From: Blasia pusilla | Taxonomy: Eukaryota; Marchantiophyta; Marchantiopsida; Blasiales | NCBI GenBank assembly: GCA_050084515.1 | Contig: CM114271.1 | Coordinates: 64,418,001-64,482,000, forward strand | Direction: 5' to 3' | Length of the DNA: 64,000 nt | Shown here: piece after piece, positions 9,969-21,500 of the stretch | Position numbering within the stretch: position 1 is the stretch's first letter | Layout: each line of letters opens with the position of its first letter | Program-made: the position numbers and the translations under genes | Notes under the pieces: generated by a model | Databases searched by the model: none | The model's input: only the letters and a program-made list of their open reading frames with translations | What the model was told of the DNA's origin: nothing

Positions 9969-12951
9969 ATGGAGGAATTTCTTCAGGAATTTTTCCCACA
10001 AGTGGTTGACCACATCGAAGGGTCAACTGTGTCACACTACTGTGTGTATGATGATACGAAACTTGCGGATTTTACAGCTTCCCTCTACGGAGGAGGCTTC
10101 CTGGGAACCATATCTGCTGCTTTCTTCAGTCGGTACTGTGGCAGGCGCCCAGCGATAATCATCGGTGGTGCATGTTTTCTTTCGGGGGCAATAGTTGGAT
10201 CTGCATCTTTCACCATACCTCATCTCGTCATTGCCCGACTTTTCATGGGTTTCGGCATCGGATTTCTGAATCAGGTAATCCTTTCAAAAGCTAGTCTTTC
10301 GCCCACGCTGGCCAGCAAGCCATACTAGATCTCCATACAGTTTGATTAACCTTCAGATCGACCTGGGGAGCGCCCTAAAGATCAATTACCAAAATAATCT
10401 ACATATCTGCAAATTACATATTGGATTTATGAAATAGGCTCTCAAACGTGAAAGGTACTGGAGATATATTTACAGATAGATCGTAGCCAGGCATGGACAA
10501 CCACTAGAAGTTCTAGCACAATTATAACATTGACGCATCTGAAAAACTCTGAAAACGATTAGTATGTCGTCGTAGGAGTCGAATCAGTATCAGCGTTAAG
10601 GAGTTCATGAATAGACGCATGTCACTGGATTGATTTGTTATTAGGTTTAATCAATATACGCGGTCTGCTCTTACCGCAGGACCTACATCCTAATAGAGTT
10701 TTAATGCAAACGTAGAGAATTTTGCATGAACTCCACATTCTGTTCGGTATAGATATGAATGAATCAACTTCAGATGAATTATCGGTGAAGTGAAACGTGT
10801 AGTAAATGAAAGCGAATTTGAATCCTATCAAGATCTTGAAGAGTCATCAACTACCTAAGGCCAGAGCAAATGTCCAGGGATGACGATTAGGTCGAGCTGA
10901 TCGGAAAACTGAGTTATCAAGGTGGTTTACTACGAATGTGCTGCAGGCTGTTCCTATCTATCTATCCGAGATGTCGAACGAAAAGCACCATCTGGCTCTG
11001 GAGATTCTACTCGAGCTGGGACTCTCAGTTGGAGTGTTTCTCGCCAACGTCGTTCTTTACGCCAGTGGGAGGCTTCCGGAATGGGGTTGGCGGCTCGCCA
11101 TGGGATTGTCAGCAATTCCAGGTGTTTTCGTGGTATTGGTCGCTATATTTCTTCCCGAAACGCCCTACAGCTTAATTCAACTTGGGAAGCTGGAAAAGGC
11201 CAAAATAGTCCTCACGAAACGTGCGGGCCCGGAAGAAGCTATTGTCCAGTTTGATGAGATCATGGAGTCTGTTGAAGCGGAGAACGAAATCAGGAGGCCC
11301 TACCTTCAGCTCTTCAAGGCGGAATATCGTCCTCAGCTGGTTATGGCCATTTGCATGCCGCTGTTCACTCAGGCAACAGGCATTAGCTCCGTCATGTTCT
11401 TCGGACCTGTGCTGTTTCAAGCGATAGGCTATACGCCCCACTCGTCTGAGCTCTACGCAGCAGTGACCATCGGTGCCGTTTATACCGTCTGCACCCTTGT
11501 GTCCATTGCCATCGTCCACAAATTCAATCACAACGTCTTGATGTATGAGGCCGGCTTGCAGATGATTATTGCTCTGGTAAGCATTTGTGATCTTTCATTT
11601 GGATCATGAATAGGTACCTTAACTTTTTGAATTCTTGAGGTATTATCTGAATTAGCTGTCGCGAGCGCGTACATGTTCGGCGCATGGCCTCCCTGGGTTG
11701 GTTCAAGTACTCAACTACCTGCCTGAGGAGCGGCGCATTCTTATAATTGGTCGGTGCATACTCAAACCTATATATCAGACGGGAAGTCAACCGTCCAGAG
11801 ATTTCACTGTGAATTCCAAATAGTTTAGAATTTTTTACATTTTACGAAACTCATGATCGCATGTGGATCTGAACTCCCCGCTATAGTAAGGACTGGATCA
11901 TGTTGCGTAGATCGATCGTTAGATAGGCAAAGCGCGTTTTGTCACGCAAACTTAGATAAGTGCGTCCAGACCAACGCCTTTTGTCACAATTTGAGCATTT
12001 GGGTTTGGTCTGATCCACTGAAAATGTGATCTTTACCGAGGTAATTTCATACAGTGCCCTTCATTTTGCAAACTCTTCTGTAAACACTTTTAACGAATAG
12101 AATTGATCTAAATTCATTTAAAATGATATTTGAAAATTAACTAGTTTTTCCTTGGATCATGTGTACACCCGATTCAGCACAGTTAGTACTTATGGGTCGC
12201 GTCTCTTTGAAAACGAACTCTCTCGAGTTCGGGAACCTGGCTAATCCCAATTAGATATAAGCCATGCAGTAGTCTGCGATAAGTCATCTGCAGCTGAGTG
12301 GAACAGCCCATCACAGCGTACGACTGCGTACAGTTAGGGATTTTTTTTGGGATAGATTCTGACGTCGGATAAATGCTTTCTCTTGTTCAGGTCGCCATAG
12401 GTGTTCTTCTGAGGTACAGGCTCGATAGATATGAGAATCCACAACATTGGGTTGCCGTTGCGATCATCTCATGGATGTGCGTATATGTAGCCGGTTATAC
12501 TTGGTCATGGGGACCGTTGAGCTGGCGGATCCCCACCCAGATCACACCTCGAGAACTTCTCTTAACAACGCACAATTTCACACTGACAGCGAACTATTTG
12601 TTCACCTTCGCGGCTTGGAGAAGCTTTCTGAAACTTCTGTGCATTTTTCAGTTTGGGCTCTTCTTCTACTACGCCGGCTGCGTGCTCGTCATGACAATTT
12701 TTGTGATTCTGTTTCTGCCCGAGACTAAAGATCTGCAGCCTGAGGAGCTTGGGAAAGTTTGGAAGAAGCATTGGTTTTGGAAACGCGTGGTTCGAATTCC
12801 TGCAGCACGCGTCAATCCCTTTTCTGATACAAGCCAAAGTGGCCGCTCTCCCTCTACCGTGGAGCAACCGCACCCTGTGGCTGTGACAGTTCCAAAGACT
12901 AATTCAAACGGGAGCAGAATTGAGTACGATTTCAACTGGAACCTTTACTAG
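9969..12951 (+). CDS. STP-like sugar/H+ symporter (MFS), three exons
   Basis: Exons 9969-10274, 10947-11576 and 12391-12951 join in phase 0 with GT-AG introns (donors CAG-GTAATC, CTG-GTAAGC; acceptors CTGCAG, GTTCAG) into 498 residues. The family consists of plasma-membrane monosaccharide importers. Family marks: SRYCGRRP (54-61, RxxGRR loop), GFGIGFLNQAVPIYLSEM spanning the first splice (94-111), WGWRL (148-152), FLPETP (170-175), TQATGIS (243-249), TWSWGP (349-354), FLPETK (420-425) and an FWKR C-end. Cys25 and Cys396 sit where STP proteins form the lid disulphide. Departures from the family: the VDRWGRR loop is HKFNHN (293-298), the usual QQLTGIN is TQATGIS, the first helix is not in this frame, and a ~50-residue polar tail extends beyond the normal end. 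It is either a divergent paralogue or a gene losing function. The start is the first ATG in frame. Confidence 0.8.
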
Positions 12952-15720
12952 GAAAGCCTTTCCAATCCACCATCACATTTTTCTGCGCGTACGATCGCAG
13001 ACAATTGGATTATCCTCACTGTCATTAAAGCGGTCTCCAGATTCCCTTCAAGAAAATCGATCATTTTGCAAGGCTGGTAGCAGGTTTGAAATTTTGAACA
13101 GGTCTGGGATTTGGTTACGAGGATCTCGACTACGGCCTCTTCGCATGTATATAAATATGGATGGAATGCGATATCCAAAGGCTTCAAGTTGCCTTCATAG
13201 GTGACCGTGGATGTAGATATATAGAGATTCGATCATACATACTAAGATCTAGCCAGTTCTTTCTAGATGGTAGAAATCAGGGAAGACACCTTCAGCTTGC
13301 TATTGTACATTGATGTCAAATATTTAGACTACGTCAAAAGTCAAAAGGGAATTCATTAACTACAAGAGTCGATTCGGTGTAGTACAAGAAATTCTAAGCA
13401 TGAAGATGAAAATTTTCTTTGAGAGATTGCACAGTTAGTCTCGAAGCATTTGAGACATTTAGAGTGGAGGGAAATCTAGACATGGATGATATTAGTTGTC
13501 GAAGGAGATGTACAACATGTAATGGCCACCGCAGCATGGATGTCGCACTAAGTACCTAACAGTTGTAACATGGTATTTAATTTTGGCATTGATTGGTTCA
13601 TACAATTTATTGCCTGCAAGACTGGAATTCTAATATCATCTTGCGTCAACTTGGAACTGGATTCTAAAATAGACAAATGAGCTCGTATCCCCTGTTTACT
13701 GCACCATATTCAGCCTGAATTACATCTCGCCAGATGTTTTCAAGTTTTGAGAAGTTTGACTGAAAATACTAAATCGAGAACCGTGACGAGTCCGACCAGA
13801 AAAAAACGCAAGCTGTGGGAATATATCGGATTCAGTGAAATCTTGGATTGACGGGAAACTATTCCCTATTGCGAAAATCAATCAAACGACTATTTGGTGG
13901 AATTCGGAAAGTCAGCTAGGAGTGTGATGTGCCAAAGTTTAGTGCCTCGTTGTAAACTTGCGCCGGAGTCTCCCCCAAAGTTACAATTTATCAATACACG
14001 CGTCGTGCTGTGACGTTTGCTATGGTATAAAAGTCTTCGTGATGGTTAGAGAGGTTCTTCGACAATTCGATTCGAAGAACACGGTGCTCAACGGCGGAAA
14101 ATAGTTGGGACAGGATATTCAGGCGCTTCCTGGGGTCGGCAAGGTTCAGGGTGAATCTCGCTCAACCCTGGCATCGCATGATGACCCCAGGTACTGAAAG
14201 ATCTTGTTGATCTTTGGAGGGTCTTGACCTTGAATCTCATGACTATTCTCACTCCGCCATTCAAAGAGCGAGCCGAGATTCCCGTTCGTAAGTTCAGCGA
14301 TATTTTTGTACGATCACATCCTGCAAAGATACGCCAAGACTGTAGGCAAACAGAGGTCTATAAGGAAGAATCGATACTCCATACAGTTTCCGAGAAAACA
14401 GGCATTATTTGGGAAGAATAGTGCTGACTTTTTAGAGGAGCGAGCAAGTCCGATAATTGTGTCCCAAGTAATCAGTCCTATTATTCTTTCACTAAAACCA
14501 CCACAATCGAAATAACAACAACAACACTAAGCGATTATAAGATGCACTAATCTTCATAAGCTTTTAGGTTGTAAATTTGCTTTGCCATTAGACAACTTTC
14601 ATACTTTACCTAATACATAAAAATACTTCAGCATCTTGGGATCAGATCAAATAGAATATATGCATCTTCTAAAATATTTTCAAAAAATCTTCACACTTTT
14701 TCTTTATTACATTGGATGTGGATCTCTAGTTATTTTAAAAATCACATAATTTTAGTCCTTTCATGTAAGGTCTTTAAGTTACTTGTTATTTTCAGTAATT
14801 ATAAATTATTGAAAAAATTAAGATTAAGTGGAATTTTTTCCTCATTTTCTGGGCATTTCTTCATTCTAAATTTTTCTTTCAGTTTTTTTAGTTTGAAATG
14901 AATAAATTTCCACTAAGATGCTTTCTATATTATTAAAAGAAGAGCTTCTTGATTTGCTTGAGAATGGGGCTCCAAGAAAACATATTGGTAGCATGTGCAA
15001 CATTATGTATGCACTAGTAAGTTATGATTGAGCTCCCTCTTATTGTTTGATGCAAGACACCTCTTTTCTCTAAATTTTGAATTAATCCATTTTTTCAACC
15101 ATTGGATGGCTTTTACGTTGTCAAGATCCACCAAAATAATTTTTTTGATCTATCTTTACATTTAAGGTCTTCTGAAATATTCTCTGATATTAATTAAAAA
15201 ATAAATTCAGAAGTGGAATTAAAAAGATTAAACCCCCATGTTCCTAGTACATCTAAGCTTGTAGTAGATCCTTCCTTGTTTCAAAAGAACAAAGAAAAGA
15301 AGAGACTTTGAGCAAGAAGAGAAGTGCACAAAAGAACAATCCCAACGAGGAAGTGTTTTAACCAAAGAAACCGTGTGGGGCCTTTGTTTAAAAAATATAT
15401 TTAATATTTAGATATGTATTAAATTATGCCATAATTTAACATGTAATATGATGTGGGCTAATCTTCACAAACTTCATTTTGGGGATACTAATGTAAGTTT
15501 TGACGGTTTCCCTTAAGAGGTTTTGGAGAAGGGATGATATATCAATGGAAGGAAGGTTGAGGGACAAATAAGATGGAAGGTCTAAAAGAGGAAGATTTGT
15601 GATCTAGTCCATATCATTCAATGAGTCATTATGTTTGCCATAACATAAGTCTTAGAGGGGCTTAGCAATCATAATAATATTACTTATTGCATCCCTTCAA
15701 TGTGACCAAACCATCCAATT
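12952..15720. other. Transporter 3' flank and AT-rich intergenic DNA
   Basis: No coding exon, RNA gene or shared repeat was recognised. The base composition changes from unique-looking DNA to strongly AT-rich at about 14.5 kb. Frames are short and have no domain. Some of the first few hundred bases should be 3' UTR, but no clear poly(A) signal stood out. Confidence 0.3.
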
Positions 15721-15773
15721 ATATACACAAAGGCCGAGTCATTTGGATGAAATGACTCGGCCTTTGTGTATAT
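15721..15773. repeat. Perfect 24-bp hairpin
   Basis: Arms 15721-15744 and 15750-15773 are exact reverse complements around a five-base loop (GGATG). The arms include the core AAGGCCGAGTCATTT. Neighbouring DNA is AT-rich and noncoding. It could be a small MITE remnant, a hairpin-RNA source or a cruciform-prone site. The sequence alone does not choose. Confidence 0.85.
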
Positions 15774-15829
15774 ATGAGATTTTAACTTGTCCTTTATAGG
15801 CACACATTCAAGATTGCACGGAAATGGAA

Positions 15830-16740
15830 ATGCTACCCGGATGCATGCGGCTCGCATCCGAGCCCACCCTTGGAGCCCGCCATGTGTAGACCTTGTGTAG
15901 TCCTACGCACGCCACAAAACCGGTGCCACCCGGGTGCTTGTTGCAGGCTCAGCGGGCTTGGGTGCGAACCGCGGGTGCCTTAACCCGCACAGACATGTCC
16001 GTCCTAGGGATGGACATAAGTCTGCGGACATGGACATGTTTGGAGACACGGACTTTGTCTATGTGCAACCCTACATAGAGTATGTCATAAAACTTAGATT
16101 AGTGATGAAAATATATCATAAAACTAAAGATTTATCTTAGAGTTGCAAGTGGTTATTTTCACTTATTTTTTGATACACCTCTCCAAGAAAGTTCGCTAGA
16201 ATATTATTGAGGATTGAATGTTATGTATGGAAATTATGAGAATACTTATGGAATATTCAAGTTTTTGGTTTCCATCTAGATTAAAAAAAATAGGTGTGAT
16301 GTTAATGATGGGATGTCTAACGAAAAATTTGGGATTGAATATTTGGGAAGTTTTTGAAAAGGTTGACCACAAAACCTTGCTCTTTGACAAAATATTTTCA
16401 AGGAAAATAACCTTGATGTGAAAATTTTCCAAGTTTCTAATTTTAGGCAAGAGATTTATGGAAATTTAAAAAAATTAAAGCATGTAATTTTGGAAAGTTT
16501 TATTAATAAAAGAATAATTTTGAATTTTTCAACTAGAGGGTAGAGGAAAGAAATGTCAAAATCTATGTCCGCAAACATGTCCGTGCAGATCTAGGTACCC
16601 GCGCCCGAATCTGAGCATGCTGCGTAAACCCGGGTTGATGGAGCCCGCACCCGTAATGTGGCCCATGGCAGGCCCGCACGACGGGTTGGCGGCCATGCCA
16701 AGCCCGCCATGGGGGCGCCCTACGGGCTCCCAACAACATG
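15830..16740. mobile_element. Fold-back element: GC-rich ends, AT-rich core
   Basis: Both ends (about 15835-16050 and 16560-16735) are very GC-rich and written in the same vocabulary of CGGGT, CCCGC and GGACATG. In opposite orientation they share blocks such as CGGGTRCCT, GCACRGACATGT and TGCGGACATAGA/GGACATGGACAT. The centre (16080-16550) is AT-rich and has a relative at 46840-46990. Similar GC-rich blocks occur alone at 33430-33720 and 36960-37285. The pattern suits a non-autonomous DNA element with long imperfect inverted ends. Target-site duplications were not found. Confidence 0.45.
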
Positions 16741-16760
16741 CATTAATTTATCATTCCATG

Positions 16761-17678
16761 AAAATGGGGTCTTTTCATTTTTTCCTCTTGTCCATGTATC
16801 TCATCTAGAGCTGAAATTAGGTATATATTATCCCTAAGGTGTATATACCTCTCTTGAAAAGTTTTAAGCAAAATAGAGTTGTGACGAAAAGCTCAAAAAT
16901 TGTTAAGTCATTTTTTGATACGCGCCATTAAACATTTATTGAAAAGAAGGTTTTTCAATTTTCATCTTGTCCAAGTATCTCATCTGGAGATGAAATTTGG
17001 TACATATGATCCCCAAGCTGTATGTACCTCTCTTGCAAATTCTCAAGCAAACTGGATTTTTGACCAAAAGTTCAAAATTGTTAACTCATTTTTTGACCCG
17101 CGGCATTAAATCTTCAATGAAAATAAGATCTTTTCATTTTCCATCTTGTCCAAGTATCTCATCTAGAACTGAAATTTGGTACACATGATCCCTAAGGTGT
17201 ATGTATTGGTCTTGCAAAGTTTCAAAAGTTGCAAAATTGGAGTTGTGACCAAAAGCTCAAAAACTTTTAAGTCAGTTTTTTACCTATGCCATCAAACCTT
17301 CTGAATCAATGAAATAGGGTCTTTTTATTTTTCATCTTATCCAAGTATCTCATCCAGAGTTGAAATTTGGTACATATGATCCCCAAGGTGTATGTACCTC
17401 TCTTGCAAAGTTTCAATCAAAATGGGGTTGTGGCCAAAATCTCAAAAATTCCTTACTCATTTTTGGACTCTTGCCATTAAACCTTCAATAAAAAGAGGGT
17501 CTTTTTATTTTCAAAATTTTCCAAGTAGGTCATCTTCAGATGAAATTTGATACACTTGATCCCCATGGTGTATCAAGCTCTCTTCAAAAGTTTCTAGCAA
17601 AACGGAATTTTGACCAAAAGCTCAAAATTTGATAAGTCAAAAGTTGAAAAAAATAGACATGCCATTAAACCTTCTAGC
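16761..17678 (+). repeat. Tandem array, five units of ~183 bp
   Basis: Units start at 16761, 16942, 17120, 17312 and 17491 and are 178-192 bp long. Each carries the same ordered landmarks: AAAA-GGGTCTTTT, CATCTTGTCCAAGTATCTCATC, GAAATTTGGTACA-ATGATCCCYAAGGTGTATG, CTCTCTTGCAAAGTTT, TGACCAAAAGCTCAAAA, and GCCATTAAACCTTC. Units differ by many substitutions, so the array is old. The unit length is near one nucleosome repeat, as in many plant satellites. It encodes no protein. Confidence 0.85.
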
Positions 17679-18157
17679 AAAAGATGTGTTGACTGATTTA
17701 TTCAGCAATTTTTTCCACAAAAATCAAAACTCGACATGAAACTATCACTCCATTGGTCTTTAGGAAAGCTTCTATAACTTGCATAGGATATATTTTTCAA
17801 AATAAATTTGCAATAAAATCTTCTCTTTACAAAATGATACTTTCCAATTTGACCATTAGTATAAAAATCATTGCTTTATTAGCAAGAATGTTCCGAAAAG
17901 GATTGTCTTCAAAATAACATTTATACAATAGTCTTTACAAAACAAGTTTTCTACAACTATTTACTAATCTGTTTTACTAAAGTCATTAATTACCAAACCA
18001 GTCTAGGTCTATGGTTGGGTCGGGTGGGTTAAGATGTGGGCGTCAATTTAGCGACTGAAGAATTCTGAGTCGAGCGGATCGGAAAAAAATTACTATTACC
18101 GTTGTTTCTTCATAAGAGAAAATGTATGAATTATCCATATCATTAATAATGGATTGT
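17679..18157. other. AT-rich stretch, nothing recognised
   Basis: No open frame of interest, repeat match or structured element was seen between the tandem array and the dispersed repeat. Confidence 0.3.
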
Positions 18158-18435
18158 GTCACGTCTTTTAGGATAGATCAGTGAGATCTAGTAGAGCACC
18201 TTCGTGAGTAGTGGAGGACAGGCTCAGTAGGTTGAGGATGACCTGCTGAGGCCCCGGAAAACTTGAGAGAGCAAGTTTCCCCTTCGTTTCAACTCATTTG
18301 GAGCCATATTGAGGAACTTACTATTTTAGGTAATTACCATTTTGAATATATGATCGCCTTTCTATTTTTGGTAAGTGGCCTTTGACCTCCTACATCAGGT
18401 CAAGAGCCAAGGAAGTGACTTGGGAGAATAGGTTA
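18158..18435 (+). repeat. Dispersed repeat, copy 2
   Basis: This is the same sequence family as 1870-2146 in the same orientation. The two copies differ by substitutions and an insertion of about 20 bases around 18330. The sequence downstream (18440-18960) is not shared with copy 1, so one copy ends here or the other is truncated. Confidence 0.65.
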
Positions 18436-19941
18436 ACATGGAGAGAGCTTGGGTGAGGGCAGGGGTATACCTTAAGGAGAGAGAGCTTGAGAGCTCATTC
18501 TCTCTTTGTTGAACCTCTTGGCATGAGGCGGCGGAGCTATGGTCCCTTGCCTTGTGAGTATAACCCAAGCCTCTCATTAGGAGAGTGGGATTGGTTTGAC
18601 ATGAGAGAGAGTGCACACCTTTCAGAGCTATGGTGTGAGATGGTATAGAGAGAGATTGAATCTTACTTTACAAAGAGAGAATGAGAGAGCTTCATGGGAG
18701 AGCTCGCAGGTCACTCGCTGTTTTTGCAGGATGGGGAACGTGTTCCCCGTTCAGCGGCTTATGGGAGTGCTCACCGGAGCAAGGGCTGCTTTGATTGTTC
18801 TTTGCATTTGCCGATTTTTCGTGTGGAAGAGTGGTGCGCGGAAGCGCTGCCCAATTTCTGATAGGGATTGATCATGGGGGCGGGTTACCCCATGCCGGTG
18901 CTCTCTGGAGTACTATGTAGCTTGCTGATTTGTATTTTTACAAGTTTTACATTTTGGTTGGGAGAAATTAGCACGGAAGCGCTGCCAAATTTTGTGTAGG
19001 AGAAAGAGACATTGGGCTTTACGACAGTCCCTTTCAATTTTTACAAGAATGTCCAATTCCAGATGTTTTTTGACACTATTGTAGATCATGAATCTGTGCA
19101 CGTTGTGCAACAAACAGTGCGTAATTTGGAGTTGTGAGTAATAAGTTATGGTCAATCTTGCAAAACTTCCATTGCTAGGCGATTTTTAGGGTTAAATTGT
19201 TCAAACCCTAAACCAGCCGCCACGCCGGCAGCGGCCGTCATAGTCATAGTCACCGTCAATGGTCAAAGGTCAACCATTACCATCAATATTCCACCGTCCA
19301 TTGGCCACCGTCGGCCGTTGCCGTTTTCAGCGTTGCTAAGAGCGCATTTGGCCGTTGTCCATCCTTTGGTTGCCATTGCCGCCATCACGAAGTGAAGAGT
19401 CTTCCACAACCACCGTTGATTCTCTGACTTTCGCCGCCACCACGTACTTTGGTTTGGCCGCCACCATCATCGCAGTTTTGTCATCAACCACTGATGGTAG
19501 ATGACCTCTGGTTATGGTGTTTGAGTTTTGATTTCATGCTGCTATGTTGTGATTGGTAGCCGCTCGATGACGATCGAGTACCGTGTCGTGACGCCCGTAG
19601 CCGCAACGCGTCGCCGATTGCCGCGCCGTGTCTCTTGTGGCCGCACCGTCATTATGGAGCAGAGTGTGGGTTTATTTTTTATTGAGGTGGGTATGCCGCC
19701 GAGTGCCACATCCCACCATCGAGGGTCGTGCCGTTCATAGCCATTCCGTGCCGCCTTCAACGCCATAGTGTTCCGCTAAAACCACACTGGCCATCAAGGA
19801 GTTTTAAGCAGTATCAATATGGGAGGAGTATGATTTGCTGATTGGAGGAGTTGTCTCCACGACCGAGTTGGGGCCAAGATTTGAGTTGCTGAGGAGCGAC
19901 ATGACATGTGTTCAGGTTACACATTTTGGTCCTTTATCCCT
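18436..19941. other. Noncoding stretch upstream of copy A; own 5' LTR not resolved
   Basis: The 5' LTR of element A would be expected to end just before its leader, near 19941. The sequence here is unlike the family LTR seen at 24455-25455 and 63250-64000, so either A has a different LTR subfamily or its LTR was replaced. The stretch has a short direct repeat (GCGGAAGCGCTGCC near 18838; ACGGAAGCGCTGCC near 18974). It also has a segment rich in GCCGCC/CCGTC trinucleotides (19210-19470). No gene was recognised. Confidence 0.3.
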
Positions 19942-20244
19942 TCACGTGTGAGGGATTGTGGGATTTGGGTAGTTTATTTGGGGATATTGGGTGTGTGGAT
20001 GTTGAGAGCATCATTTATGTATGTGGTTTAGGGGACATAGACCTGTGTGGGATGTCCGGAGTTGAGGGTAGGTTGTCGATGAGATGATAGCCTGGTCAAT
20101 TTGCCGCACCACGCCGCTTGTTGCCGTACGTTACACGTCTCGGGGAGGGAGAGTGTAGATCGAGTGCCGCATGTTTGGGATGAGTGATTGAGGGATTACT
20201 TGCAAGGTTGAGAGTGATCCTGTGAGAGGAGCACAAGGGCCATC
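19942..20244 (+). other. Leader (5' untranslated region) of copy A
   Basis: The stretch aligns with the minus-strand leader of copy C (about 63249-62948). Shared blocks include GTTGAGAGCATCAT, GGGGACATAGACCTGTGTGGGAT and GCCGCACCACGCCGCTTGTTGCCG. In copy C the leader begins directly after the LTR end at 63250. This sets the corresponding start in A at about 19942. No clear primer-binding site for the usual initiator tRNA-Met was seen in either copy. Confidence 0.6.
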
Positions 20245-20880
20245 ATGGCGTCCTTTCAGGATTTTGAGAGGCGAGGTAGTGGACCTGAGAGTAGCTCTAG
20301 AGGGTTTACCCGGAGTGGTGCGAGGTTTCGAGGGTCTCCACGTGAGAGACCACCTCGATCTCCTTCTATATCATCTTCAGACAAGGGGGAGCATGTAGAG
20401 GAGTTTGTGAGCATATCGCTACACATTGTGAGTGGTCCTACCATTTGGCGTACGAGATGGACGATCAGGGGTAGAGGACCGCGTAGGTTTTCAGGTGTAG
20501 TAGGCACGATTTGATAGCAGAGTTTAGGAGTTGGTGCGACTCTTAGCGGGCCATGAACTCTAGAGAGTTCAACTCGTACAAAGATGGAACCATCTCCTCC
20601 TCCATGCATTTAGAGGCACCCATCCATGATTACCATGAGTTCTCAGAGATATGCACGTGATGATGGGCTCCACCACATGACCAACAATTATAGTGTCATA
20701 GTTGAGCCATTCCCAAATGAAGGTGGAGGTCTCGGAGAGGCTACTTCCTCTTCCACTAGTATCCTTTGAGAGGGATCACGATCGACCTATCTCACAACCA
20801 CATTGTCTAGTGCAAACAATCGTGACTACTCTTGGTTCAACCCATGGTTGGTTCTTTTCTGAGTTGAGGGCGATCTCCGT
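20245..20880 (+). pseudogene. gag, N-terminal part (sense)
   Basis: It starts with ATG and reads MASFQDFERRGSGPESSSRG, a polar N-terminus rich in Arg, Gly and Ser, then an acidic patch (SSSDKGEHVEEFV). The same frame is present in antisense orientation in copy C. Past 20514 the frame breaks, but DNA similarity to C continues to about 20880. By position and by comparison with C this is the gag polyprotein start. The capsid-like part is too decayed for a domain call on its own. The upstream leader fits a retrotransposon start codon. Confidence 0.6.
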
Positions 20881-20884
20881 CATG

Positions 20885-21500
20885 TGCGGCGGAGAATATT
20901 CTCAGAGCATCCACGAAAACATCTCTCAACGTGGGGAGGTGTTCATAAGAACATCCTTCGCCGGTTGATCAACGTCACGCAGGGGATGACAGAGGCATCG
21001 CGCTACAATCATGATTGGATAGCCTCGAGCCTCGCGGACACATGCGGGAAGGATGCGTTGATCAACACCTCCCAAGTTGAGAGTGTTTCACGCAAACTCG
21101 CTGAGAATATTGAGGCACCTCCGGAGGAGTCGTGGATGCCATGGGTTTCTCCGAGAGTAGTACCACGATTAGATCGCCTCAACTCAGCAAAGAACTCAAC
21201 CATAGGGTTGAACCGGGGCAACTCGACTCAGAGGAGGATCTGCTCTCGGGAGGTTGTGCCCCTCCTAAACCTTCACTAGTGGAAGAGGAAGTAGCCGCCT
21301 ACGACTCCTCCTCCTCATTTGGGAATGGCATCCGTCTATGACACATAATGTGGGTCATGGACGTAGAGCCTCCAGGCCTCGAGATCTCACGTGCATATTC
21401 TCGAGAGAACTCATGGTAATATGGTCATGGGCCCCTCTGTTGCCGGAACATACCGTTCCATGCTGTTAAACGAGTCCAGAGCAAGTAGCCGGTCCAGGTG
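20885..21500 (-). pseudogene. gag segment in antisense orientation inside copy A
   Basis: Minus-strand frame 21221-21009 reads PRFNPMVEFFAELRRS, matching the gag of copy C (PKFNPVVEFFAELRTS at about 62345-62295 minus). DNA similarity to plus-strand copy C runs from about 62050 to 62620, so this part of A is flipped relative to its own gag start. It overlaps in content with the sense gag at 20560-20880. For example, 20739-20760 is the exact reverse complement of 21275-21296. It is an inverted partial duplication or the product of nested recombination. The two arms could pair as a long imperfect RNA hairpin. Confidence 0.75.
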
